From an uncultured Lachnospiraceae bacterium (lineage in GTDB: Bacteria; Bacillota; Clostridia; Lachnospirales; Lachnospiraceae), in assembly GCA_947564735.1 (NCBI GenBank), contig CANOEC010000009.1, positions 50,328-114,327 of the forward strand: a DNA stretch of 64,000 nucleotides, given 5' to 3'. Positions 37,467-45,510 of this stretch are shown here, one piece after another. The translations under genes and the position numbers were made by a program. The notes below the pieces were generated by a model that did no database searches, was not told the origin of the DNA, and saw nothing but the letters and a program-made list of their open reading frames with translations. Numbering within the stretch: position 1 is the stretch's first letter; each line of letters begins with the position of its first letter.

Positions 37467-37946
37467 TTACTTATGATACGGCTCCCCGTTCATAATGCGG
37501 TAGGCGCGGTAAATCTGCTCAAGCAAAATCACACGCATCAACTGGTGCGGATAGGTCATTTTAGAAAAGCTGACCGCACGTTCAGCCCTCTTACATATCT
37601 CTTCATGCAGTCCGAGAGAACCGCCTATCACAAACTGGATATGACTGGTTCCCTGTATGGCAAGCTGCTCTATTTCATGTGAAAATTCTTCGGAATCATA
37701 CATTCTCCCTTGAATCTCCAAAGTCACAACGCAGGCGTCATCCTTAAGATGCTTCATAATGCGGTCCGCTTCCCTGCGCTTAATCTCCCTCTCTATAGCG
37801 TCCCCCGCCCTATCCGGAGTCCTCTCATCCTCCACCTGTATGATCTCCAGCTTACAGTAACGGCTAAGTCGCTTTTCATACTCCGCGACAGCCTCCCTGT
37901 AAAACTTCTCCTTTATCTTTCCGACCGCAATGACCGTTATCTTCAT
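37467..37946 (-). CDS. rlmH: 23S rRNA pseudouridine-1915 N3-methyltransferase
   Basis: SPOUT methyltransferase that modifies 23S rRNA pseudouridine 1915, 159 residues. MKITVIAVGKIKEKFYREAVAEYEKRLSRYCKLEIIQV at the N-terminus, the SAM-binding FVIGGSLGLHEEI and the C-terminal MTYPHQLMRVILLEQIYRAYRIMNGEPYHK are diagnostic. Its start overlaps the upstream zinc-ribbon gene's stop by four bases. Confidence 0.96.
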   Translation of the reverse strand: MKITVIAVGKIKEKFYREAVAEYEKRLSRYCKLEIIQVEDERTPDRAGDAIEREIKRREADRIMKHLKDDACVVTLEIQGRMYDSEEFSHEIEQLAIQGTSHIQFVIGGSLGLHEEICKRAERAVSFSKMTYPHQLMRVILLEQIYRAYRIMNGEPYHK

Positions 37947-38629
37947 CTTCTCTCAAACAGCTCCTGATAATACTCGTCCACGAAATGTTCCAAAAAAGCT
38001 TCATCCAGATTCATAAAGTTCTCGTTGATAATTTCCTTCATCCGTTCAATCCGCTTAAAATATTTCTGCTCCTCCGGCAATGCTAAAGCTTCCTCTTCTT
38101 CAAATAAGCCGCTGTCAATCTGTCCGCCGTCCAGATTCTTCTCGCACCATTTCGTAAGTTCCGACAACAGAGAGTCCTCTGATTTCGCTTTGACAAGCAG
38201 AATCTTGGAGTTACGCATAGACACGACTCCGAACACGATGAACAGGATAAACATTGTGCCCATCACACCACACAGAAAATATCTGGTAGTCGCCGCATTC
38301 TGATAAAACGGAATCACTCCTGTAAAAATAAGCAATACCAGAATAAATCCTAAAATACCGACAAACAGCAACGTATATGCGGACGAGCGATTGTCCTGCG
38401 CCTTCGACGCGCTGTCCTGATAGGCATGGTACACCGCTCTTTCGTCCTCTTCCTCCGAAATTTCTTCTGCTGCAATCATCGCCTGTACTCTCGCCATCTT
38501 CTCCTGCTCGTACCGCTTAATGTCTTCTACTTTCTCATCCTCCAGATGTTCTACCAACTCCACTTTACATTCCGCACAAAGTTTTATTCCTTCTCTGTAT
38601 TCGTTCTTACATACCGGACACCAAGGCAT
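37943..38629 (-). CDS. Zinc-ribbon membrane protein of unknown function
   Basis: 228 residues. An N-terminal zinc ribbon (CPVCKNEYREGIKLCAEC) is followed by an acidic helical segment, two membrane helices (about 85-105 and 117-140) and a cytosolic helical C-terminus. No enzyme motif is visible. ATG 38629 is supported by GGAG ten bases upstream. It is coupled to rlmH by a four-base overlap and has its own promoter at 38710-38738. Confidence 0.78.
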   Translation of the reverse strand: MPWCPVCKNEYREGIKLCAECKVELVEHLEDEKVEDIKRYEQEKMARVQAMIAAEEISEEEDERAVYHAYQDSASKAQDNRSSAYTLLFVGILGFILVLLIFTGVIPFYQNAATTRYFLCGVMGTMFILFIVFGVVSMRNSKILLVKAKSEDSLLSELTKWCEKNLDGGQIDSGLFEEEEALALPEEQKYFKRIERMKEIINENFMNLDEAFLEHFVDEYYQELFERR

Positions 38630-38709
38630 ATATGTCACGCTCCTTATCGCATTTTATGCATCGTACAAAAAACTTAAAATATTGCCCAAAAATTCCCACA
38701 CACAGCTAT

Positions 38710-38738
38710 ATTTTATAATCATTTTGCATAAATTGCAA
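38710..38738 (-). promoter_or_regulatory. Promoter of the zinc-ribbon/rlmH unit
   Basis: TTGCAA (38733-38738), a 17-base spacer and TAAAAT (38710-38715) on the minus strand, about 80 bases upstream of the start. Confidence 0.55.
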
Positions 38739-38760
38739 TACCCTCTCCTCTGATTGTCAC

Positions 38761-39969
38761 TTATTTCATATCGACCTTAAGAAGTTCTCTCATTCCCTGA
38801 TTCTTATTTTGCGATTTGTCAATATCCAGACAGAGTGACGTATCATCATTTTTACGCCATACCGAACATTCGCCGATAGCGCTCATATCCCTCCACAAAT
38901 CAAAGACGCCCTTGTTGGCAATGCCGCTCCATTCCTCCACGCTGCCTGTATAGTCTACCGTATTCATATACAACTCACCGTCATACAGCCCATCTGTAAA
39001 ATTACCCACAACGTTTTGCAGTATTCTTTCACGTACCGCCAGTTTGGTAATATCCACTTCATAATGCTCTGCACCCTGTCCGTTGGGTAAATCATCCGCC
39101 CATGTTCCGGCATAACTGTGCGCGATGTATTTTCCCATGGAATTGGTCTTATTGATTTTACCGATATAAAACCGATACCACGTACCCGTACCGCTCCTTA
39201 TGCCGTTTGACCATTCGCCATAGTAATAACTGTTATTCTCGTAGATTGCCAGTCCCTGTCCGTCCGGTATTCCGTCACTGTTGACATCTCCCTTATAGTA
39301 ATACTGGTCTGTTCCTTTTAATCCTTCGGACAGTTTCACATACCTTTTTAAATGCGCCAAATCCCAGATTGCTTCCTGATTGTTATCCGCAAAATACGGA
39401 AGCGCTTCATTTAAAATAAATTCTTTGCTGTAGGACACGTCATTTTCATCTTCTATGTCAACGACCACCGCCATCTTATCGCTGTCCGCCGCCGCAATGG
39501 ATATTTCCTCTTCGGTCTGTTCCTGCTGTGGAATTTCGTCCACGGCTTCTGTCTCCTCCTGTTCTTTATCCGCCGGTTCAATATCAACCGTCTCCCCGGA
39601 AAGCCCTGAAACATAATCGTTCTGCTTCTGCTCCTGCGCGTACTGCGTGATGCTCTGTTGAAGATTATCATTCGATGTCACCGTCTGTCTGCGGTTCGGC
39701 AAAAAAAGCAGCAAAATAATAATGCAGATTAAGAGTATCAGAATCACGGTTAACAGCACCGTAGTCATATATGGCTTATGCAGAAATCCCTGTACGTCAT
39801 CTTCGCCGTCATCCGGCTCCCTGTCCAAATCCTCTATCGAAAATCCGTCGTCTTCCATTTTATCGTCTTCTATGATATCTTCTTCAAACCTTTTTTTCTC
39901 CAAATCCGGTCTCAAGTCATCCCGCCAGCTCTGGTCTTTTGAATGACGATTTCCCTCCATCAGATTCAT
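38761..39969 (-). CDS. MORN-repeat protein with one membrane anchor
   Basis: 402 residues. A 65-residue acidic cytosolic segment precedes one membrane helix (about 69-90, TTVLLTVILILLICIIILLLFL). The exported part has a disordered Glu/Gln linker and then MORN repeats: YYYKGDVNSDGIPDGQGLAIYE, YYYGEWSNGIRSGTGTWY and YAGTWADDLPNGQGAEHYE. MORN repeats commonly mediate membrane or protein contacts. The substrate or partner is unknown. A GGCGGGT site precedes the ATG. Confidence 0.82.
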   Translation of the reverse strand: MNLMEGNRHSKDQSWRDDLRPDLEKKRFEEDIIEDDKMEDDGFSIEDLDREPDDGEDDVQGFLHKPYMTTVLLTVILILLICIIILLLFLPNRRQTVTSNDNLQQSITQYAQEQKQNDYVSGLSGETVDIEPADKEQEETEAVDEIPQQEQTEEEISIAAADSDKMAVVVDIEDENDVSYSKEFILNEALPYFADNNQEAIWDLAHLKRYVKLSEGLKGTDQYYYKGDVNSDGIPDGQGLAIYENNSYYYGEWSNGIRSGTGTWYRFYIGKINKTNSMGKYIAHSYAGTWADDLPNGQGAEHYEVDITKLAVRERILQNVVGNFTDGLYDGELYMNTVDYTGSVEEWSGIANKGVFDLWRDMSAIGECSVWRKNDDTSLCLDIDKSQNKNQGMRELLKVDMK

Positions 39970-40054
39970 ACATCACACCCGCCTTTCCCGTTTCCAAACA
40001 AACGGCATCTTCCTCAAATACCTTCCCCATTTACTGCGGCACGTCTCATACTTT

Positions 40055-40354
40055 CTATTCTTCATAGTCCAGACATGTCCTGTTCTCTGTCACCGTCTTA
40101 ATGAAACCGCCTGCCGCCACATGCGCCGGATGCACCTGATAGTTCTGCAGGGCTTGTGCACTCTCAAATACGGAAATCAGACCGATATCCCTGTTGCTTG
40201 AAGTAAGCGGCTTAGTCACCACCTTCAACGAAACCACCCCGGATACCTGCTCTTTGACTGCTTCCAGCTCCTTCGCAATACGCTGAGCCGCTTCATTTCT
40301 CTCCTGCTTGGTCAATTCTTCTTTAAAATTCCACATCACGATATGATTTACCAT
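40055..40354 (-). CDS. Dabb (stress-responsive A/B barrel) domain protein
   Basis: 99-residue ferredoxin-like barrel protein: VNHIVMWNFKEELTKQERNEAAQRIAKELEAVKEQVSGVVSLKV, then a central VFESAQALQNYQVHPAHVAAGGFI. Members form dimers; some are small cyclases or monooxygenases and others have no known activity. GGGAGG lies before the ATG. Its neighbours give no substrate clue. Confidence 0.88.
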   Translation of the reverse strand: MVNHIVMWNFKEELTKQERNEAAQRIAKELEAVKEQVSGVVSLKVVTKPLTSSNRDIGLISVFESAQALQNYQVHPAHVAAGGFIKTVTENRTCLDYEE

Positions 40355-40475
40355 GTTTTCCTCCCTTGTCAGACCTTACAAGTCTGCTCTTTATATTTTT
40401 ATTGTAACTGCTATTCCTTAATAAACTACTGTATAATTTATTAAGATTTTATGTAATATCGATATGATTTAAGAA

Positions 40476-40504
40476 GAAGAGCCCGCCATTCGGACAGACT
40501 CTTC
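40476..40504 (-). terminator. Probable terminator of the nfnAB operon
   Basis: GAAGAG and CTCTTC, with an inner CCG/CGG pairing, form a hairpin 33 bases after the nfnB stop. TTCTT follows on the minus strand. Confidence 0.5.
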
Positions 40505-40537
40505 CCTAAAAACTATCGCATCGAAAAACTAATTCCC

Positions 40538-41926
40538 TCACTTGCTCAGATACTCATCAATACCCTTTGCCGCAGCTTTGCCGGCGCCCATTGCAAGAAT
40601 TACGGTTGCCGCTCCCGTCACCGCATCACCGCCCGCGTAAACTCCTTCCTTGGATGTCTTGCCGAACTCCTCCTCTGCAATGATACATTGATACTTATTG
40701 ACCTCAAGCCCCTTGGTCGTGGAAGAAATCAAAGGATTCGGCGACGTGCCAAGAGACATAATGACCGTATCTACTTCCATCGTAAATTCCGATCCTTCAA
40801 TGACCACCGGGCGTCTTCTGCCGGAGGCATCGGGTTCGCCAAGCTCCATGCGCACACATTTGATGCCGCACACCCATCCGTTCTCGTCCTCAAGGATTTC
40901 CGTAGGATTCGTCAAAAGGTCAAAAATGATTCCTTCTTCTTTTGCGTGATGCACTTCCTCCACACGCGCAGGAAGCTCCTCTTCGCTTCTGCGGTATACG
41001 ATGTGCACCTCCGCGCCGAGACGCAGCGCAGTTCTTGCGGCATCCATCGCCACGTTACCGCCTCCGACTACCGCTACTTTCCTGCCTCTCATGATGGGTG
41101 TATTGGACTCTTCATGAAACGCTTTCATCAAATTACTTCTTGTCAGATATTCGTTTGCAGAGAACACACCGTTTGCCTGTTCTCCGGGAATCCCCATGAA
41201 TTTAGGAAGCCCTGCGCCGGAGCCGATAAACACTGCGTCAAATCCCTCTTCCTCCAACAGTTCGTCTATCGTAACCGACTTTCCTACCACCACATTTGTC
41301 TCAATCTTAACACCCAGAGACTGCACATTCTCAATCTCCTTGGCAACCACATCCTGCTTCGGAAGACGGAACTCCGGAATACCATATACGAGTACGCCGC
41401 CCGGCTCGTGCAGCGCCTCAAAAATCGTGACGTCATATCCCATCTTGGCAAGATCGCCCGCACAGGTCAATCCGGACGGACCGGAACCGATAACCGCAAC
41501 TTTCTTCCCTTTCTTTTCCTTTGCGCCTTCCGGCTTCACATTGTTTTCTCTTGCCCAATCAGCCACAAACCGCTCCAATTTACCGATAGAAATCGGCTCG
41601 CCCTTAATCCCACGGATACATTTTCCCTCACACTGGCTTTCCTGCGGACAGACACGCCCGCACACTGCCGGAAGCGCGGAAGCTTCACTGATAATCTGAT
41701 AAGCCGCCTCGATATCGCCTTCTTTTACTTTCTCGATAAATCCGGGAATATTGATTGCCACCGGACATCCCTTGATACACTGTGCATTCTTACAGTTGAT
41801 ACAGCGGGATGCCTCGCACATCGCCTCTTCTTTGTCATATCCCAGACATACTTCTTCAAAATTCGTTGCACGCACCTTAGCGTCCTGTTCACGGACGGGC
41901 ACTTTCTTTAATACATCTGTTTCCAT
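40538..41926 (-). CDS. nfnB: NADPH-binding subunit of NfnAB-type transhydrogenase (GltD-like)
   Basis: 462-residue flavoprotein. The N-terminal domain carries two [4Fe-4S] sites (CINCKNAQCIKGCPV and CGRVCPQESQCEGKC). The FAD site is VIGSGPSGLTCAGDLAKMGYDVTIFEA and the NADPH site VVGGGNVAMDAARTALRLGAEVHIVYRR. Such proteins are often annotated as glutamate synthase small subunit. Because the upstream partner is a 2Fe-2S PyrK-like protein and no large glutamate synthase subunit is present, an electron-bifurcating NADH-dependent ferredoxin:NADP oxidoreductase is more likely. Its ATG overlaps the nfnA stop by one base (TAATG), with GGAGG inside nfnA. Confidence 0.85.
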   Translation of the reverse strand: METDVLKKVPVREQDAKVRATNFEEVCLGYDKEEAMCEASRCINCKNAQCIKGCPVAINIPGFIEKVKEGDIEAAYQIISEASALPAVCGRVCPQESQCEGKCIRGIKGEPISIGKLERFVADWARENNVKPEGAKEKKGKKVAVIGSGPSGLTCAGDLAKMGYDVTIFEALHEPGGVLVYGIPEFRLPKQDVVAKEIENVQSLGVKIETNVVVGKSVTIDELLEEEGFDAVFIGSGAGLPKFMGIPGEQANGVFSANEYLTRSNLMKAFHEESNTPIMRGRKVAVVGGGNVAMDAARTALRLGAEVHIVYRRSEEELPARVEEVHHAKEEGIIFDLLTNPTEILEDENGWVCGIKCVRMELGEPDASGRRRPVVIEGSEFTMEVDTVIMSLGTSPNPLISSTTKGLEVNKYQCIIAEEEFGKTSKEGVYAGGDAVTGAATVILAMGAGKAAAKGIDEYLSK

Positions 41927-42816
41927 TAGTCATTACCTCCACAATTTCCGCATCCGCCGTGATGGGTATCTCCCTCCTGCGCCTTCAAAAATGCTCTTCC
42001 TTCCTTCGTCTTGTAAATCTGCTGTCTCTTCATCGCTTGGTCAAAATCGACCTTATGCCCGTCAAACTCCGGGCCATCCACACATGCAAACTTCACCTCT
42101 CCGTCTACGGTCAGACGGCACGCACCGCACATACCGGTTCCGTCTACCATAATCGGATTCATGCTGACAACCGTCGGCAAATCATATTTCTTTGTTGTCA
42201 GGCAGACAAATTTCATCATGATCATCGGACCAATGGCAACGCACACATCATAGCTCTTACCTTCCTCGGTAATCAAATCGTCGATAACTTTCGTCACCAT
42301 ACCGCTTCGTCCATATGAGCCGTCGTCCGTCGTAACAAACAGATTGCCGGCTACCGCCTTCATCTCTTCCTCCATAATGAGCAATTCTTTCGTCTTTGCT
42401 CCGATAATCACATCCGCGCTGATGCCATGCTCGTGCAGCCATTTCACTTGCGGATAAACCGGCGCCGTTCCGAGTCCTCCGGCTACAAAAAGAATTTTCT
42501 TTTTGCGAAGACTCTCCAGTTCCTCATTGACAAATTCAGACGGACAGCCCAGCGGTCCCACAAAATCATGGAAATAATCGCCTGTTTTTAAATTGCGCAT
42601 CATCTCCGTCGCCGCACCGACTACCTGCACTACAATGGTAACGGTTCCAGCCGTCCTGTTATAATCACATATCGTCAGCGGAATACGCTCGCTGTCCTCA
42701 TCCATTCTTACGATTACGAACTGCCCCGGCTGACAGGATTTTGCAACCCTTTTCGCCTCCACATCCATCAGGTAGATGTTCGTTGCAAGTTCCTTTGCAT
42801 TTACTATTTTGTACAT
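41926..42816 (-). CDS. nfnA: NfnA-type FAD/NAD(H)- and 2Fe-2S-binding subunit
   Basis: 296-residue ferredoxin-reductase-like protein, related to the sulfide/dihydroorotate dehydrogenase electron-transfer subunit. The FAD motif is RIPLTICDYN, the NAD motif FVAGGLGTAPVYPQVKWL, and the [2Fe-2S] ligands are in GTGMCGACRLTVDGEVKFACVDGPEFDG. With NfnB it is expected to couple NADH and ferredoxin oxidation to NADP reduction. ATG 42816 is chosen because homology begins at MYKIVNAKEL. The upstream region holds two repeats. Confidence 0.85.
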   Translation of the reverse strand: MYKIVNAKELATNIYLMDVEAKRVAKSCQPGQFVIVRMDEDSERIPLTICDYNRTAGTVTIVVQVVGAATEMMRNLKTGDYFHDFVGPLGCPSEFVNEELESLRKKKILFVAGGLGTAPVYPQVKWLHEHGISADVIIGAKTKELLIMEEEMKAVAGNLFVTTDDGSYGRSGMVTKVIDDLITEEGKSYDVCVAIGPMIMMKFVCLTTKKYDLPTVVSMNPIMVDGTGMCGACRLTVDGEVKFACVDGPEFDGHKVDFDQAMKRQQIYKTKEGRAFLKAQEGDTHHGGCGNCGGND

Positions 42817-42880
42817 TGTCTCCTTATCCTCCTCAACTGACATCCCTTGCTATAACAGATAATATCGTTGCCCCGTATAC

Positions 42881-42929
42881 TTCGAGTTCGCGAAGCGAAT
42901 CTCGCAAACGAGCGCAGCTCGTTTTTTTT
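42881..42929. repeat. Stem-loop repeat, element A
   Basis: Hairpin CGAG-TTCGC-GAA-GCGAA-T-CTCG (42883-42904), followed by AAACGAGC-gca-GCTCGTTT (42906-42924) and a run of T, which is a rho-independent terminator on the plus strand. It is related to the copy at 25831-25878 inside the permease gene and lies directly next to element B. The rest of the 306-base gap 42817-43122 shows nothing else recognisable. Confidence 0.8.
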
Positions 42930-42931
42930 CA

Positions 42932-43007
42932 TATAATAGGAAATTCCTCCAAAGCGTGGAAGAATGCTCTGCATTCTTCCCAAGATAATCGCGAAGCGAT
43001 TTTCTTG
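42932..43007. repeat. Stem-loop repeat, element B copy 2 (76 bp)
   Basis: Identical over 76 bp to 2896-2971. It contains GGAAGAATGC-tct-GCATTCTTCC (42958-42980) and CAAGA-t-AATCGC-gaa-GCGATT-t-TCTTG (42981-43007). It shares AGGAAATTCCT with the insertion at 25808-25882. Confidence 0.85.
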
Positions 43008-43122
43008 CAGTCTCCGTGCAACATCATGTCTTATCATATAGGAACTGATTCTTTTTTGCAACCTTTTCTTATTCCAGTGCCATCAAATTCCAGCGTCATC
43101 AAAATTTTATAAGATAAACATC

Positions 43123-44574
43123 TTACAGGATAACCGCTGTAAACTCGCCCTGCTCATCATATCCAAGCTGCGCAGCCTCGCCCGTATGTACCTGTACCAG
43201 AAACACCTTATCTGTGCGGCTGAGCATCCCCGTTCCGTCGTCATAGTACTCGTAAATGGTATAATAATCGTCTGCCCCTCCAATTCTCAACACGGAACTG
43301 AACTGATAGCTTAACATACCGCTCTGCCGTTTGTTATGTCCCTCAGCATCTTCCAGATATCCGATTTCAACAAGACGCTCTACCAGACGGTTGACCGCCT
43401 GCGCGGTCGGAATGGCATCCCGCAGAGTCAATGTATACGTTCTTGTCGTCACTTCGCTTGGTACACCCTCCTCACTGATATTGACAAACTTAAACAATGT
43501 CCTGCCAAGCGGCATCGGAATCGGTCCCGTATAGGGAACGCTGTCCTGCGTCGGCTCTGACTCATCCGTGGTATAGTAAATCTTACACCCTTCTATCCCT
43601 TCCACGGCAATCATCGTCGGCTCCGTATACTCTCCGCTGTACAAATCAACCTCCGGTGCATTCGGCACCGATAAGTTAATGATATAGGTCTTGCTGACAA
43701 TTTCACTTTCTATCCCATAATCATTTACAAAAAAAGCGCTGATGGTATATTCACCGGCCTCAAGAAAAAGAGGCGCCGTATACACCTGACTGTTGCGGGT
43801 CGGTTTACTGCCATCCATCGTATAATATATTGTTCCTGCGGTATTGGAACTGAGTTTTAAGGGAATAACCTCCGCATAACTTCCTTCCACATAACTGAAC
43901 TCCGGTTCCATCGCAAGATAGCTCTGGAACATATTGACAATACTGCTCTCTTTACAACTCCGCAGCAGTTCGTTAATCTGTCCGTACATCCCTTGATTGG
44001 CATAAATCGTAATAATTTTATTATATGCCTCCTCAAGAGCTTCATAAGAAAAGTCTCCTCTGTCTATCACACGGTACAGCACGTTAACCGCCGATTCGTT
44101 ATCCTGCTGTAAATAGTAATAATCCGCCTCCAGAAAAAGCAAATCCGCCTCATAGGGATAACTTTCATACGCCGCTTCCAGACAGGCAATCGCCTCGTCA
44201 TAAGACTCATTCGCAGCATATTCTTTCGCCTTTGAAATCTGGTAATCCACAGTTCTGATATGATAAGCATAGGTACTGTAAGTCACAAGCACCACCACAA
44301 AAATGGCGACAAGACTGACAATCATCCATATCTTTCTTCCGTCCTCAAAGGGTTCGTCCTGCTCTTGTACATCCTCCTCTTTTGTCTCCTCGTCAGTCTG
44401 TGATATCTCCTGCGCAGCGCTCCCCTCCTGCAGTGCTGCAAGTGTGGACAAAGTCTCTGTTATGCTGTTTTCTATTTCCGGTTCAAAATCCGGCACTATC
44501 TGAATCTCTTCTCCGCACTTCTCACAAATCAGATATCCGTCCTTCAACTCGTTACCACAATGAGGGCACTTCAT
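43123..44574 (-). CDS. Zinc-ribbon membrane protein with TPR and chitobiase C-terminal-like domains
   Basis: 483 residues. An N-terminal zinc ribbon (CPHCGNELKDGYLICEKC) is followed by an acidic linker, one membrane helix (about 84-104, IWMIVSLVAIFVVVLVTYSTY) and then exported TPR-like repeats (YDEAIACLEAAYESYPYEADLLFLEADYYYLQQDNESAV). Two beta-sandwich modules of the chitobiase/hexosaminidase C-terminal type follow (TAGTIYYTMDGSKPT and EGCKIYYTTDESEPT). The C-terminal 100 residues look like a separate folded unit. An envelope or cell-wall role is likely, but no catalytic residues are visible. Confidence 0.82.
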   Translation of the reverse strand: MKCPHCGNELKDGYLICEKCGEEIQIVPDFEPEIENSITETLSTLAALQEGSAAQEISQTDEETKEEDVQEQDEPFEDGRKIWMIVSLVAIFVVVLVTYSTYAYHIRTVDYQISKAKEYAANESYDEAIACLEAAYESYPYEADLLFLEADYYYLQQDNESAVNVLYRVIDRGDFSYEALEEAYNKIITIYANQGMYGQINELLRSCKESSIVNMFQSYLAMEPEFSYVEGSYAEVIPLKLSSNTAGTIYYTMDGSKPTRNSQVYTAPLFLEAGEYTISAFFVNDYGIESEIVSKTYIINLSVPNAPEVDLYSGEYTEPTMIAVEGIEGCKIYYTTDESEPTQDSVPYTGPIPMPLGRTLFKFVNISEEGVPSEVTTRTYTLTLRDAIPTAQAVNRLVERLVEIGYLEDAEGHNKRQSGMLSYQFSSVLRIGGADDYYTIYEYYDDGTGMLSRTDKVFLVQVHTGEAAQLGYDEQGEFTAVIL

Positions 44575-44608
44575 AAGTTGTCCCCTTTCTCTCCCGATTC
44601 CTTACAGG

Positions 44609-45451
44609 TTACCGCTTCGTCAAAGCCTCCACACAATTGTGCATCAGCATCGCTATCGTCATAGGTCCCACGCCGCCCGGTACAGGCGTAATTGCACTAC
44701 AGATTGGCGCAACATCATCATAATCCACATCACCGCACAGCTTGTTGTTCTCGTTGCGGTGAATTCCAACGTCAATCACAACCGCCCCTTCTTTCACATA
44801 CTCTCTGGTAATCATCTTCGGTCTGCCCACTGCCACAATGAGAATATCCGCTCTTTTCGTCACTTCCTGCAGATTTTTTGTCTTAGAATGCGCAATCGTC
44901 ACGGTGCCGTTTTCCCGCAGAAGCAGAAGCGCCATCGGTTTGCCGACAATATTGCTTCTCCCGACAACCACGCACTCCTTTCCGGCAATTTCGATACCTG
45001 ATCGCTTGAGCAGCTGGATAATACCCGCCGGTGTACAAGATACAAATCTGGGTTGTCCGATGCATAAGGCGCCCACGCTCTGCGGGTGAAAACCATCCAC
45101 GTCCTTACCGGGGTCGATTGCCCGGATAATCTTATCCTCATCTATATGCGCCGGCAGCGGAAGCTGTACCAGTATTCCGCTTACTTCCTCTTTACCGTTT
45201 AATTCCTCTATCAGATTAATAAGCTCATCCTGCGTAGTCTCTTCAGGAAGTTCATAGGAGAGCGAATCAATGCCGATATAGGCACATGCCTTCTTTTTGT
45301 TGCCCACATACACACTGGACGCCGGATCGTCTCCCACCTGAATCACGGCAAGACATATCTGTATTCCTTCCTGCTTTAATTGCGCTGCTTTCCCTTTCAA
45401 TTCTTCTTTGATGGCAGCCGAAACCGCTTTGCCGTCTATTATCTGTGCCAT
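44609..45451 (-). CDS. folD: Methylene-THF dehydrogenase / methenyl-THF cyclohydrolase
   Basis: Bifunctional folate enzyme, 280 residues. The N-terminal GDDPASSVYVGNKKKACAYIGI contains the catalytic Lys (in NKKKA) and Tyr (VYV). The Rossmann site is VVGRSNIVGKP, and the C-terminal TPVPGGVGPMTIAMLMHN is diagnostic. GGAGGG precedes the ATG. It lies 59 bases after fhs, with which it forms the one-carbon module used with metH and the cyclo-ligase. Confidence 0.97.
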   Translation of the reverse strand: MAQIIDGKAVSAAIKEELKGKAAQLKQEGIQICLAVIQVGDDPASSVYVGNKKKACAYIGIDSLSYELPEETTQDELINLIEELNGKEEVSGILVQLPLPAHIDEDKIIRAIDPGKDVDGFHPQSVGALCIGQPRFVSCTPAGIIQLLKRSGIEIAGKECVVVGRSNIVGKPMALLLLRENGTVTIAHSKTKNLQEVTKRADILIVAVGRPKMITREYVKEGAVVIDVGIHRNENNKLCGDVDYDDVAPICSAITPVPGGVGPMTIAMLMHNCVEALTKR

Positions 45452-45510
45452 GAATCACCCTCCGTTCTCATAAATATCTATCTGCACGTCCTGCTATCTG
45501 CCAGATTTTT

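Noticed and set aside
40688-41911. Long plus-strand open frame (407 codons) opposite nfnB
   Set aside because: It is an antisense shadow of a strongly conserved gene. It has no ribosome site and a composition unlike real proteins here (very rich in His, Arg and Cys).
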